NCBI RefSeq assembly: GCF_002968285.2
Contig: NZ_CP134400.1
Coordinates: 1,054,001-1,118,000 of the forward strand
Reading direction: 5' to 3'
Origin: Mycobacterium sp. ITM-2016-00318
GTDB taxonomy: Bacteria; Actinomycetota; Actinomycetes; Mycobacteriales; Mycobacteriaceae
Length of the DNA stretch: 64,000 bases
This document shows positions 29,219 to 37,796 of this stretch, piece after piece; positions within the stretch are counted from its first letter, which is position 1, and each line of letters opens with the position of its first letter. The position numbers and the translations under genes were made by a program. Under the pieces are notes generated by a model. It saw nothing but the letters and a program-made list of their open reading frames with translations, did no database searches and was not told where the DNA came from.

Positions 29219-29757
29219 TTCTCCTGTTCTCCGCTGTCATTCCGACTCCGATATCCGTCCGCCTGCACCGACTCAGCGGCGACTCTGACGCCGTAGCGGT
29301 AGGAGAGCATGCCGCCCAGATAGCCCGACAGTCCAAGTGCAGCAAGCGAAACGATCGAGGCCAACAGCGGTCCCCACCCGACGGCGGAGTCCTGTGGGTA
29401 GTCGGTGTTGTACCGCCACGCGACGTTTGCGACGTAAGCGGCCGTGATGACGAGGTTCAGCGTCATGTGAACCAGCCCCACCCCGAACGCCCTGGTCCCC
29501 GACGGGATCGCAATCAAGTCGAGGAGTCCGACCAGCGCGGCGGCCACCGCACCGATTGCGCCGATGCCGATCAGCCACTCGGACCCCTCCCTGAGAAACG
29601 CCGGGTCAGCGACGAGGAACGAACCGATGTCGAAGACCAAACTCGATACCCAGGCGCCGATCGGGATCGTGACGAGGATGGGATGGAACGGGTGCCCGTA
29701 GGGCCCCGCCAACAGTCGGCTCACGGGCTGTTTCGCTTGTTCCATGTGGGTGCTCAT
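29215..29757 (-). CDS. DUF2231-like membrane protein
   Basis: 180 residues, four membrane segments. GPYGHPFHPILVTIPIGAWVSSLVFDI is the HPxHPxxVxxPxG signature of the DUF2231 family; GVGLVHMTLNLVITAAYVANV and a conserved C-terminal GYLGGMLSYRYGVRV follow. These proteins are often next to redox genes, and the His residues may bind haem. A start at a second ATG (MEQAK) is possible. Divergent from a regulator gene with Cys ligands, which suggests redox or iron control. Confidence 0.8.
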   Translation of the reverse strand: MSTHMEQAKQPVSRLLAGPYGHPFHPILVTIPIGAWVSSLVFDIGSFLVADPAFLREGSEWLIGIGAIGAVAAALVGLLDLIAIPSGTRAFGVGLVHMTLNLVITAAYVANVAWRYNTDYPQDSAVGWGPLLASIVSLAALGLSGYLGGMLSYRYGVRVAAESVQADGYRSRNDSGEQEK

Positions 29758-29789
29758 GACGCCCCTGGGGTCGCAGTTTTAGCTAATCA

Positions 29790-29819
29790 ATATTGGACTT
29801 AATACGTGTCTGCAGTCAA
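29790..29819 (-). promoter_or_regulatory. Promoter candidate for the DUF2231 operon
   Basis: On the minus strand TTGACT (29814-29819) and CAATAT (29790-29795) are 18 bases apart. The gap is strikingly AT-rich and also holds the palindromes TTAGCTAA (29779-29786), CAATATTG (29788-29795) and CATTAGCGTTAATG (29841-29854), the last just 7 bases before the divergent regulator, so repressor binding here is plausible. Confidence 0.5.
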
Positions 29820-29861
29820 GAGGCTGGTTCCACCCCGGGGCATTAGCGTTAATGTTTTCCT

Positions 29862-30599
29862 GTGGATGAGCATGCGACATCACGCGACGGCACCGCGATC
29901 GATGCGATCGCATCGTTGAGTGACGGCTTGAGGCGACGCCTCTACGAGTTCGCGCGGGCGGCGCACCGGCCGGTCAGCCGCGACGAGGCCGCATCGGCGG
30001 TCGGTATCTCCCGCAAGCTGGCCGCATTCCACTTGGACAGGCTCGTCGAGGTGGGCCTTCTGCGGTTCCGGTTCAAGGAGCCGAACGCGGCCAGGGGGCG
30101 TCCGCCGAAGGTCTACCTGGCATCTGATGTCGGGGTCGAGTTGAGCATTCCGGCGCGTCGTCACGAACTGCTTGCCGAGATCCTCGCGGGCGCTGTCCTC
30201 CTCGAGGATCGGCATGGCTCCGCACGGGCGGCCTCGACGCGCGTGGCTCACGCACGGGGACAGGCCGCGGCTGCGGAGATTCCGAATCGGGTGCGCCCCG
30301 GCCGGGTCGGCGCAGAACGCGGAATGACCTCCGCCCAGGAGGTGCTCACCGGCTGCGGCTTCGAGCCCTACCGAACGGGCTCGGGTTGTATGCGTCTGCG
30401 AAACTGCCCATTCCATCCGCTGGCCGGTGCCATGCCCGAGCTCGTGTGTTCGCTCAACCACGCGTTCGTCTCCGGCGTACTCGCCGGGCTGGGGGTGGAG
30501 ACCGTCCACGCCGTTCTTGCTCCGTCGGCCGGCGAATGTTGCGTCGAATTGCGGTCAGGCGCGCGGCCGGCTGATGACCTCACGCCAGATGCGGGATGA
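29862..30599 (+). CDS. Winged-helix regulator with Cys cluster (SufR-like)
   Basis: 245 residues from GTG. The N-terminal half is an ArsR-type winged helix: LSDGLRRRLYEFARAAHRPVSRDEAASAVGISRKLAAFHLDRLVEVGLL, with a beta-wing RGRPPKVYL. The C-terminal half has a GCMRLRNCPFHPLAG motif then LVCSLNHAF and GECCVEL. Closely similar Cys arrangements bind a 4Fe-4S cluster in SufR-type regulators, so it probably senses iron-sulfur status, oxygen or NO. It is divergent from the DUF2231 operon and the shared gap holds palindromic AT-rich sites. Cluster binding is inferred. Confidence 0.78.
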   Translation: MDEHATSRDGTAIDAIASLSDGLRRRLYEFARAAHRPVSRDEAASAVGISRKLAAFHLDRLVEVGLLRFRFKEPNAARGRPPKVYLASDVGVELSIPARRHELLAEILAGAVLLEDRHGSARAASTRVAHARGQAAAAEIPNRVRPGRVGAERGMTSAQEVLTGCGFEPYRTGSGCMRLRNCPFHPLAGAMPELVCSLNHAFVSGVLAGLGVETVHAVLAPSAGECCVELRSGARPADDLTPDAG

Positions 30600-31506
30600 C
30601 CTCAGCCGCAAGACGTTCCATTTGCTCGCGGTTGCCCGCAACGGTCTTGCCGACCGGATTGAGCAGAATCATCTCCGCGCCCGCGTCCATGACCTCTCGC
30701 ACTCCGCGCGCCACATCGTCGGGTGTGCCCGATACCGGAACATCCTCGATTCCCGGCATCGAGCCGTAGATGCGGTGCAGCCCCGCGGCGGCGTGTTCAC
30801 GGGCGCGTGCGGCGTCGTCGTCGATCGTCAGGTAGACACGTTTACCGATCGTGAAATCGGCTGAGTCTTTGCCTTGCTCGTCCAATTCGCGGCGGACGGT
30901 CTTGACTGCCTCCGCGAACGTCGCTGTTGTCGACGAGCCCGCTCCCAAGAACGAGTCTGCGATCCGGACGCCGCGGGCAAGCGCTCTGGGTGCGGTGCCG
31001 CCGATCCACAACGGCGGGTGTGGGCGCTGCACCGGTTTGGGGTGGACCGGTAGCCCGTCGACGTCGCGGAAGCGGCCGTGGAACGTGACCGTCGGCTCAT
31101 CGGACCACGCCGCCTTCATCAGCTCGATGCCCTCGGTGAAGTAACTGACGAACGTCCTTCTTTCCACTCCGAATGCCTCGAACGGCCTGCGCTTGCCACC
31201 GTGGCCGACGCCGACGTCGAGCCGGCCATGAGACAAGCGATCGACCGCGGTGATGGCCCACGCCAGCTGCAGCGGGTCATGCAGAGTGGTAATCAGCACC
31301 GCGACCCCGAGACGTATCCGAGAGGTACACGCCGCGGCGTAGGCGAGCATCTGCAGCGGGGCGATCTGCGGCGACTCACCGATGACCTGCTCCATCGTCC
31401 AGGCGCTCTCGAATCCGAGTTCCTCGGCTCTGGCGAGGTAGTCCTTGATGGCGGCATCGTCGAACCGGTCGTAATCCAGCTGGGGAATGGAGATCGCGAA
31501 CCTCAC
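30580..31506 (-). CDS. LLM-class F420-dependent oxidoreductase
   Basis: About 308 residues from a GTG at 31504-31506 (VRFAISIPQLDY). Luciferase-like TIM barrel: SIPQLDYDRFDDAAIKDYLARAEELGFESAWTMEQ, RIRLGVAVLITTLHDPLQLAWAITAVDRLSHGRLDVGVGHGG and PPLWIGGTAPRALARG. In mycobacteria such proteins usually use cofactor F420 rather than FMN. The reaction is not predictable. Its 3' end overlaps the convergent regulator gene by 20 bases. Confidence 0.85.
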   Translation of the reverse strand: MRFAISIPQLDYDRFDDAAIKDYLARAEELGFESAWTMEQVIGESPQIAPLQMLAYAAACTSRIRLGVAVLITTLHDPLQLAWAITAVDRLSHGRLDVGVGHGGKRRPFEAFGVERRTFVSYFTEGIELMKAAWSDEPTVTFHGRFRDVDGLPVHPKPVQRPHPPLWIGGTAPRALARGVRIADSFLGAGSSTTATFAEAVKTVRRELDEQGKDSADFTIGKRVYLTIDDDAARAREHAAAGLHRIYGSMPGIEDVPVSGTPDDVARGVREVMDAGAEMILLNPVGKTVAGNREQMERLAAEVIPHLA

Positions 31507-31569
31507 GTGACCCACCGTAGGCCGTGTGGTCGGGTCGTCCGACCCATGACCACTGGTCGGTAGGCTCGG

Positions 31570-33369
31570 GTGATGTTCAGTTTTCTGCCCGGCATCCCCG
31601 GCGCCGACGACCTGCGATCACTCGCCCGCAAAGTCGATACCGCCCGCCACCACGGCGTACCCAACAATTGCGTGCTGGAGCTCGACCTGCTCACTGCGCC
31701 GCCGGAGACCTCCGGCTTCGACCCGATGGCGATCATCAGCGGGAGCAGGCCGCTGGTGTTGCGTGAGGCAGTCGCGGCCATCCATCGAGCCGCCGAGGAC
31801 GATCGCATCGCGGGCCTCATCGCCCGTGTACAGATCCCGGCGGCCGCGGCGGGTCCAGTGCAGGAGCTGCGCGATGCGATAGTCGCGTTCAGCGACGTGA
31901 AGCCGTCGCTCGCGTGGGCCGAGACGTACCCCGGCACCCTGTCGTACTACCTGGCATCGGCATTCCGCGAAGTGTGGATGCAACCGTCCGGCACGGTCGG
32001 GCTCGTCGGCTTCGCAACCAGCGCGCTGTTCCTGCGCGACGCGCTCGACAAGGCCGGCATCGAGGCGCAGTTCGTCGCGCGCGGCGAATACAAGTCGGCG
32101 GCAAACCTTTTCACCCAGGATCGCTACACCGACGCCCACCGCGAGGCGGACAGCAGGCTGCTCGACAGCCTGCGCGGCCAGGTGTGGCAGGCGGTCGCCG
32201 ATTCCCGGCACATCGACCCCGCCGCCGTCGACGAACTGGCCAACAAGGCGCCTCTGCTGCGCGATGATGCCGTCACCGGTCGGCTGGTCGACCGGATCGG
32301 GTTCCGCGACGAGGCCTATGCCCGCATGAGCGAACTCGTTGGCGCACCCGGTATCTCGTCGGAAACCGGCGATGCCGACAACGACCCCGACGCGCCTCCC
32401 CGGTTGTACTTGTCGCGCTATGCCAAGGCGACGGCCAACAAGCCCGCATCGCAGCTGCCGCCGATCCCCGGCCGCAAGCCCAAGCCGACCGTCGCCGTGG
32501 TCACCCTGCACGGCCCGATCGTCAGCGGTCGCGGTGGTCCGCAGGTCCTGCCGTTCGGCAACTCGAGCGCGGGAGGCGACACCATCGCCGCCGCACTGCG
32601 CGAGGCCGCGGCCGACGATTCCGTCAAGGCCATCGTGCTGCGGGTCGACAGCCCGGGCGGATCGGTGACCGGATCGGAAACCATCTGGCGCCAGGTGAAT
32701 CGGATCCGCGAGGGCGGTACACCCGTCGTCGCGTCCATGGGTGCGGTTGCGGCATCCGGCGGCTACTACGTGTCGATGGGCGCCGACGCCATCGTCGCCA
32801 ACGCGGGGACGATCACCGGCTCGATCGGTGTCGTGACCGGCAAGCTCGTCGCCCGGGAACTCAAGGATCGGCTCGGCGTCGGTTCCGACTCGGTGCGCAC
32901 CAACGACAATGCCGACGCATGGTCGGTCGACAAACCGTTCACCGACGAACAGCGCGCACACGTCGAGGCGGAGGCCGACCTCTTCTACACCGACTTCATC
33001 GAACGCGTCGCGGAAGGCCGCAAACTCACCGTCGATGCCGTCGACTCCGTTGCCCGCGGCAGGGTGTGGACCGGTGCCGACGCGCTCGAGCGGGGCCTCG
33101 TCGACGAGCTCGGTGGGCTTCGCACGGCGATCAACAAGGCCAAGGTGCTCGCCGGGCACGACGAGGACGACGATGTCCGCATCGTCAACTTCCCCGGCTC
33201 GTCGTTCCTGGACTTCCTTCGCCCCAAAGAGTCCTCTCAGCCGGCCGCCGCGTCGCTGTCGGAGGCTGTCGCATCGCTGCTGGGCAGGTCGATCGTCGAC
33301 GCCCTTAGCCAGGCTGAACGGTCGATGACCGGAGTCTCGGCGCTGTGGCTGGGGAATCACCGCTACTGA
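31570..33369 (+). CDS. sppA: Signal peptide peptidase SppA, 67K type
   Basis: 599 residues with the tandem S49 peptidase domains of the long form. The proposed catalytic Lys175 lies in ARGEYKSAANLF in the first domain, and the nucleophile Ser396 in AASGGYYVSMGAD in the second, matching the Lys/Ser dyad of E. coli SppA. LRVDSPGGSVTGSE and TGSIGVVTGKL are also family signatures. It degrades cleaved signal peptides at the membrane; a strong N-terminal membrane anchor is not obvious. Homologous to M. tuberculosis Rv0724, in the same place before the methyltransferase array. Confidence 0.94.
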   Translation: MMFSFLPGIPGADDLRSLARKVDTARHHGVPNNCVLELDLLTAPPETSGFDPMAIISGSRPLVLREAVAAIHRAAEDDRIAGLIARVQIPAAAAGPVQELRDAIVAFSDVKPSLAWAETYPGTLSYYLASAFREVWMQPSGTVGLVGFATSALFLRDALDKAGIEAQFVARGEYKSAANLFTQDRYTDAHREADSRLLDSLRGQVWQAVADSRHIDPAAVDELANKAPLLRDDAVTGRLVDRIGFRDEAYARMSELVGAPGISSETGDADNDPDAPPRLYLSRYAKATANKPASQLPPIPGRKPKPTVAVVTLHGPIVSGRGGPQVLPFGNSSAGGDTIAAALREAAADDSVKAIVLRVDSPGGSVTGSETIWRQVNRIREGGTPVVASMGAVAASGGYYVSMGADAIVANAGTITGSIGVVTGKLVARELKDRLGVGSDSVRTNDNADAWSVDKPFTDEQRAHVEAEADLFYTDFIERVAEGRKLTVDAVDSVARGRVWTGADALERGLVDELGGLRTAINKAKVLAGHDEDDDVRIVNFPGSSFLDFLRPKESSQPAAASLSEAVASLLGRSIVDALSQAERSMTGVSALWLGNHRY

Positions 33370-33478
33370 CCGCCTGGCCGTCGTTTGCGTGCCCATGCAG
33401 CGGGGAATCTCCTCTCGCTTGTCAGGACCTGTGGATGGGCGGTGTGCGCGGGGAAACGCTGAGCTTCGCCCGTCGGGA

Positions 33479-34333
33479 CTAGCGGCGCGGTTCACGCCAC
33501 GTGCGCGGTGACGTGCCGTGCATGCGGCGGAAAATCCGGCTGAAGTAGCCCGGGTCGGGCATACCGACGCGACGTGCGATCTCCGAGATCGGCAATTCGG
33601 ACTCGGCGAGCAACGCGCGTGCTTCGGCCATCCGGCGCTCTATGATCCACTCCTGCACCGTGCGTCCGGTGCGGCGGCGCACGACCGTGGTCAAGTGCCC
33701 TGGAGTCATCGAGACCTCCTGCGCCACGTCGCGGAGCGACAGCGCTTCGCTGTGGCGGCGTTCGATCACCGCGAACACGTCGGCGAGCAGCGGTTCGCCG
33801 CTACGCCGGAGATCGTCGACGACGTCGTCCGCCATCCGCGCGATATCGATGAGCAGCAAGGTCAGGTGCGCGAGGATTGCTTGCCGGTATCCGTCCCGCC
33901 GAGCGGCCAGTTCGTCTTCCATCGCTTCGATGGCGCCGTTCCACGCTGCGCGCCTGGCTGCAGGCAGTCTCAGTTCCAGCAGACCGCCGGAATGCCCGTG
34001 GAGGAACGGGAACAAAAAGGGGTGTGCGCGCCATGCCGCCCACGGTGGCAAGGTGTCCCCACCCACGGCGGCAGGGTCGAAGAACACCCCCACGCCATCG
34101 TGGGTGTGGACAACTCGATCAGGATGGAGCACCACACCTGCTGCAGCCACATAGACCAGCGCCGCCTCTGGTGCGTACCACAGGGCCGGAAATGTGTGGA
34201 TATGACGACCGCGCTCCAGGACGTCGTCATCTCGTGCGCGCACCAGCAGAACCGGAGGTATGTCGACGCCGGTCGGGTACCGATAGGTCGGCACGCCGCC
34301 ACGGTTTTGCACCAGCGGCGCCGCATCTGCCAT
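33479..34333 (-). CDS. AraC-family transcriptional regulator
   Basis: 284 residues. The N-terminal half is a cupin-like sensing domain (THDGVGVFFDPAAVGG; HPFLFPFLHGHSGGLLELRLP) and the C-terminal 100 residues contain two helix-turn-helix units: LSLRDVAQEVSMTPGHLTTVVRRRTGRTV and ISEIARRVGMPDPGYFSRIFRRMHGTSPRTWR. It is divergent from the frameshifted methyltransferase gene and probably regulated it. It marks the left border of the accessory island after sppA. Confidence 0.88.
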   Translation of the reverse strand: MADAAPLVQNRGGVPTYRYPTGVDIPPVLLVRARDDDVLERGRHIHTFPALWYAPEAALVYVAAAGVVLHPDRVVHTHDGVGVFFDPAAVGGDTLPPWAAWRAHPFLFPFLHGHSGGLLELRLPAARRAAWNGAIEAMEDELAARRDGYRQAILAHLTLLLIDIARMADDVVDDLRRSGEPLLADVFAVIERRHSEALSLRDVAQEVSMTPGHLTTVVRRRTGRTVQEWIIERRMAEARALLAESELPISEIARRVGMPDPGYFSRIFRRMHGTSPRTWREPRR

Positions 34334-34398
34334 GAAGCCGAAGATAGTCCAAGTCTCGCCGATGATCGACCGACTACGTTCCCCTTCTGAAGTTCACC

Positions 34399-35069
34399 AT
34401 GGAACACATGACCGAACATCGTCCTGGTACAGCTCGGCGTGACTACCTACCCGCGGCCGGGCGCGATATCTTTCTTCCCGGTTACGACCTGCTGACCCGC
34501 CTGATGGGCATGAAGTCGGCCTACGAGACGCTCCTCGCACAGGCCGAATTGGCCGATGGGTTGCGCGTCCTGGAGATCGGTTGTGGCACAGGCAGCGTCA
34601 CCGTCCATGCGAAAAAGTCCCACCCGGGCGCCGAATTGGTAGGCCTGGATCCGGACCCGCGCGCATTGGCACGCGCGCAACGCAAGGCGGAGGGCCTCAA
34701 GGGTATTCGATTCGAACACGGCTACTCCCAGCGACTGCCGTCGCCGCAGGAGAGTTCGATCGTGTCCTGTCGTCGATGATGCTGCACCACCTCGACGAAG
34801 AGACGAAGAGGGCGTCGGCTGCAGAGATTCTGCGCGTGCTACGGCCCGGCGGCAGCTTGCACATCGTCGACATCGGCGGACACATGACCTCTGCTGACGG
34901 ATTCATGGCGCGACGCATGTTGCGCAGCAATCACGCTGCGGGCAACCTCGGCGACGCGATTCCGCGACTTCTGGCTGACGCCGGGTTCGACTGCAGCGAG
35001 ACTGCCTCGCGGCGGCATCGCTTCGTCGGGCGACTGACGTTCTATCGCGCGATTCGTCCTGTCTCGTGA
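34399..35069 (+). pseudogene. SAM-dependent methyltransferase, broken by a frameshift
   Basis: Two frames together give a complete class I methyltransferase of about 222 residues. The first runs from 34399 and holds LRVLEIGCGTGSVTVHAKKSHPGAELVGLDPD, then stops at 34779 after SQRLPSPQESSIVSCRR. The second, one base back, continues the same protein as EFDRVLSSMMLHHLDEETK, LRVLRPGGSLHIVDIGG and ends RLTFYRAIRPVS at 35069. The junction lies near 34735-34760 and fits loss of a single base. It is either a recent pseudogene or a sequencing error. The divergent AraC gene is intact. Confidence 0.85.
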
Positions 35070-35132
35070 CTGCGCGCGCGACCGCTGGAGTACGGCGAGC
35101 GACACTGAGAGACGAACGTTATTGACGCCAGG

Positions 35133-35158
35133 GTTTGGCCACCCTCCAGCGAGGGTAT
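35133..35158 (+). promoter_or_regulatory. SigF-type promoter of the GlsB-like gene
   Basis: GTTT at 35133-35136 and GGGTAT at 35153-35158, 16 bases apart, match the mycobacterial SigF consensus (GTTT-N15..17-GGGTAT). The gene start is 29 bases downstream. Confidence 0.68.
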
Positions 35159-35187
35159 GTGGTGCACATCACTTATTGGAGGCATTC

Positions 35188-35475
35188 ATGACTGTCACCG
35201 GCATCATCAGCGCAATCCTCATCGGATTGGTAATCGGCATTCTGGGCAGGCTTGTCGTCCCCGGCAAGCAGAACATTCCCATCTGGCTGACCATCGTGGT
35301 CGGCATCGTCGCGGCGTTCCTTGGTACGGCGCTGGCACGGGCGTTGGGCCTCCCGACCGCCACAAAAGGTATCGATTGGATCGAACTGCTGGTTCAGGTC
35401 GTCCTGGCGGCAGTCGGTGTCGCAATCGTGGCAGGGATATACGGACGGCGGAAGTCCGGTCTTACGAGACGTTGA
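35188..35475 (+). CDS. GlsB/YeaQ/YmgE-family small membrane protein
   Basis: 95 residues, three membrane segments: ISAILIGLVIGILGRLVVPG, IWLTIVVGIVAAFLGTALARAL and LVQVVLAAVGVAIVAGIYGRR. This is the transglycosylase-associated GlsB/YeaQ family, usually induced by general or envelope stress. GGAGG precedes the chosen ATG; an earlier start at 35122 would lie inside the promoter. A SigF-type promoter upstream agrees with stress control, and a strong terminator follows. Confidence 0.86.
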   Translation: MTVTGIISAILIGLVIGILGRLVVPGKQNIPIWLTIVVGIVAAFLGTALARALGLPTATKGIDWIELLVQVVLAAVGVAIVAGIYGRRKSGLTRR

Positions 35476-35489
35476 CGGACTTCCCACCA

Positions 35490-35524
35490 GAGCCCGGCTG
35501 GCAATGTCAGCCGGGCTCGTTTTA
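35490..35524 (+). terminator. Rho-independent terminator
   Basis: Perfect 11-base stem GAGCCCGGCTG/CAGCCGGGCTC with a 7-base loop (35501-35507) followed by GTTTTAT. It ends the GlsB-like transcript and abuts the convergent gvpK stop. Confidence 0.9.
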
Positions 35525-35845
35525 TCGGTCCTTCGCCAACAACGGACCGAGTGGGCCCAGATCGATGTTGAGGTCCTCGGGGTCCAGCCCGAAATGCTCG
35601 CGCAGCTCGACCATCTTCTCTTCCAACAGCATCAGCGTGGTGCCGATGCGTTCGACTTGCTCATCGTCGAGATCGCCGTGGTCGACCCGCCGGATTGCCT
35701 GACGCTCCATCAGTTGGCGGAGCAGTTCGATCAGGGTCAGCACCAGGGTCGCCAGACCCCGTTCGACCGTCTCGGGATCGGCGGTGATGCGATGTCGCGG
35801 TGTGGCGACGTCGCGGTTCTCCACTTCTCGGTTCGCCTCGGTCAT
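35522..35845 (-). CDS. gvpK: Gas vesicle protein GvpK
   Basis: 107 residues. ITADPETVERGLATLVLTLIELLRQLMERQAIRRVD and the conserved end FGLDPEDLNIDLGPLGPLL are the GvpK family. GvpK is an accessory protein needed for vesicle assembly in organisms that make them. It is the last gene of the minus-strand gvp operon and its start overlaps the previous gene by 4 bases (ATGA), showing tight coupling. Confidence 0.93.
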   Translation of the reverse strand: MTEANREVENRDVATPRHRITADPETVERGLATLVLTLIELLRQLMERQAIRRVDHGDLDDEQVERIGTTLMLLEEKMVELREHFGLDPEDLNIDLGPLGPLLAKDR

Positions 35846-36045
35846 CGAGGTTGTTCCATTCCCATCTCATCCAGCAGCGTGCCGACCGAGGAGACCAGGG
35901 TGCGCAGCGAGATCACGACCAGGTCTACGTCTGCGATGGACAACGTGATGTCTCCACTGATCACGACTCCGCCAGCGAGCACGCGATCCAGGAGGTCGAC
36001 GAGAGCGACCTCTCTATTGTTGTCCGCAGGCACCATCTCCGTCAT
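35842..36045 (-). CDS. gvpS: Small GvpA/GvpS-family gas vesicle protein
   Basis: 67 residues: VALVDLLDRVLAGGVVISGDITLSIADVDLVVISLRTLVSSV. This is the conserved helix-strand-strand-helix core of the GvpA/J/S/M superfamily, with little else. Its place between gvpL and gvpK agrees with gvpS in actinobacterial clusters. Family members are minor vesicle-wall or nucleation proteins. It overlaps both neighbours by 4 bases. Confidence 0.87.
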   Translation of the reverse strand: MTEMVPADNNREVALVDLLDRVLAGGVVISGDITLSIADVDLVVISLRTLVSSVGTLLDEMGMEQPR

Positions 36046-36827
36046 GAATGGGCCGCCACATCTCCGGTAAACGAATAGGGCGGCCAGGGCCCGGTGATCT
36101 CGAGTTCGATTCCTGGGGTGTCTCTGTCGACGGCTGCCACGAGTGCGGAGAAGGCATCGATGTGGTCCGTATCGACCAGGTAGGTACCGTTGAGCACCGT
36201 CCAATCCTTTCGGTCGGACAGGCTCCGATCGGGGGCCGGTTTGCGCTTGCCGTCGACGGCATGGGTCAACAGCCTGCTGTGTATACGTTCGGCGTGTTCG
36301 GCGGCGATGCGAAATGCGTCGTCGTTCGCCGCCAATGCCCGTCGTCTGCGCATCAGATACGCCGTACCCGACATCTTCGCGCCCGAGGCTTGTTCGGCCG
36401 ACTCATCCTGTCCGGCGAGGACTTCGGGGTCGGCAAAGGCTTTTACCCCTAGTTCGGCGCGACCGGTGACATGACGCAGGGCCGTGACGAAGTCACCATG
36501 CCGGGCTTGGAGCAACTGGCTCACCCGCTGGTCGTCGAGGTAGACCGTTGCCATGCGCATGGGCACCACGGGGCCGAATCGCGCGATTGCGGCGATCACC
36601 GCATCGTGCGCCCGCGCGGTCGCCGCCAACCAGTCGAGGTCCTCCAGATTGCGACGCAGGCCTTCTTCGCCGAACTCGTCGAGCCCGACCGTGCCGACGG
36701 CTGCGGTCAGCCCGGCGTCGGTCACCGCTCGGACGGGCTCGCCCGATACGCCGTGGAGCCCGGCGATGCGAGGTAGGGAGCCTTCGCTCTCCAGGACCGC
36801 GTACGCCCAGACACCCTCAGTCGACAT
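36042..36827 (-). CDS. gvpL: Gas vesicle protein GvpL/GvpF family
   Basis: 261 residues. WAYAVLESEG at the start, VVPMRMATVYLDDQRV in the middle and the hallmark C-terminal IELEITGPWPPYSF place it in the GvpL/GvpF family, which helps early nucleation of vesicles. This is one of two family members in the operon; the other (37797) is more N-terminally extended. Naming as L rather than F follows the gene order J-L-S-K seen in actinobacteria. Confidence 0.92.
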   Translation of the reverse strand: MSTEGVWAYAVLESEGSLPRIAGLHGVSGEPVRAVTDAGLTAAVGTVGLDEFGEEGLRRNLEDLDWLAATARAHDAVIAAIARFGPVVPMRMATVYLDDQRVSQLLQARHGDFVTALRHVTGRAELGVKAFADPEVLAGQDESAEQASGAKMSGTAYLMRRRRALAANDDAFRIAAEHAERIHSRLLTHAVDGKRKPAPDRSLSDRKDWTVLNGTYLVDTDHIDAFSALVAAVDRDTPGIELEITGPWPPYSFTGDVAAHS

Positions 36828-37191
36828 CCTTGTTCCCCACGGCTTTGCGCCTCACCGCGCGTCGTTGGCCGTTGCCCGCCTCGAGCTCCTCGACCCGTTC
36901 CCGTAACCGCTCGTTCTCGAGTTGCAGTTTGGAACTCTTCCCGCTGAGCCAGGGATCGTTCTCCCACCAATCGATTCCGGCTTCCTTCGCCGTTTCCAGC
37001 GAGGCGATGACCAACCGGAGCTTGATCGTCAACAGCTCGATGTCGAGCAGATTCACCCGGATGTCACCGGCGATCACGATGCCCGTGTCCAGCACCCTCT
37101 CGAGAATGTCAGCGAGGTTCGTCGACTGCCCGGAAGCGGAGCCGCCCACTCGCTGCATCGGAGAGAAGTCGTCGCTGGGACTCAGTGTCAC
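36817..37191 (-). CDS. gvpJ: Gas vesicle protein GvpJ
   Basis: 124 residues. The GvpA-like core NLADILERVLDTGIVIAGDIRVNLLDIELLTIKLRLVIASLETAKEAGI is followed by DWWENDPWL, a GvpJ feature, and then a charged coiled-coil-like tail (LQLENERLRERVEELEAG). GvpJ is a minor wall protein implicated in tip nucleation. It overlaps gvpL by 11 bases and gvpO by 4. Confidence 0.9.
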   Translation of the reverse strand: MTLSPSDDFSPMQRVGGSASGQSTNLADILERVLDTGIVIAGDIRVNLLDIELLTIKLRLVIASLETAKEAGIDWWENDPWLSGKSSKLQLENERLRERVEELEAGNGQRRAVRRKAVGNKDVD

Positions 37192-37520
37192 TGCGGACCG
37201 CCCCCATTCCCAGTCTGCCCGCGCATATAGCGACGAGTTCGTTGGTATGCCAACATCTCCCCGCTGGAGTCGAGCTCCACCTCATACAAAGCGAGGATGT
37301 CGGCCGACGACGGAATGCGCCGATCCTCGACCGTCTCCACCTCGATGATCCAGCCGCCTTCGTCGGTGGGAGTCGCCGAGGTCATGCGAACCGGCTCACC
37401 CTCTGTCATCTCCGTGATGTAGTCGCGAACCAGAGCCACGGCTTCGCGAGCCGTCAACGGCCCCTCGGGCTCACGGTCGCGCTGCGACTGTGAGCGGGTG
37501 CGTTGAGTCATGTCCCTCAT
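37188..37520 (-). CDS. gvpO: Gas vesicle protein GvpO
   Basis: 110 residues. LTAREAVALVRDYITEMTEG and GGWIIEVETVEDRRIPSSADILALYEVELDSSGEMLAYQRTRRYMRG match the GvpO family, required for or regulating vesicle formation in haloarchaea and present in streptomycete clusters. A later in-frame ATG (MTQRT, 37511) is an alternative start. In Streptomyces gvpO usually comes first in the operon; here it sits in the middle. Confidence 0.9.
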   Translation of the reverse strand: MRDMTQRTRSQSQRDREPEGPLTAREAVALVRDYITEMTEGEPVRMTSATPTDEGGWIIEVETVEDRRIPSSADILALYEVELDSSGEMLAYQRTRRYMRGQTGNGGGPQ

Positions 37521-37541
37521 CCCGTCTCGAGCGGAAACTGC

Positions 37542-37793
37542 CTAGGATTCGTCTTGCGTATCCATTTGTGCAGGAGCCACTCTGGTTTCCAAAATATCCT
37601 TCTGAGCCTCCCGCTCCTCTTCAGGCGATACGTCACCTCGCGCGCGCGCTTCCTCGAGTTCTTCCAGTTGCCGCCGTGTGTTGGCTGGGTTGTGAAGTTC
37701 CTGCTCGACTTGGCGCTGAATGACTTCGGCAAGCGACATCACGCCGTACACCGGCGCGAGCGGCAGCTTTGCGATGGCAGAGAAAAGCCCCAT
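37542..37793 (-). CDS. gvpG: Gas vesicle protein GvpG
   Basis: 83 residues: GLFSAIAKLPLAPVYGVMSLAEVIQRQVEQEL then a helical, charged LEELEEARARGDVSPEEEREAQKDIL. This is the GvpG pattern (a short hydrophobic start then amphipathic helix). GvpG is an assembly factor that acts with GvpF/L. Three bases separate it from gvpF. Confidence 0.9.
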   Translation of the reverse strand: MGLFSAIAKLPLAPVYGVMSLAEVIQRQVEQELHNPANTRRQLEELEEARARGDVSPEEEREAQKDILETRVAPAQMDTQDES

Positions 37794-37796
37794 CGG

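Noticed and set aside
31618-33495. Open frame of 625 codons antisense to sppA
   Set aside because: Same shadow effect; the sppA frame has clear catalytic motifs and the antisense product is Arg/Gly/Asp-rich without motifs.
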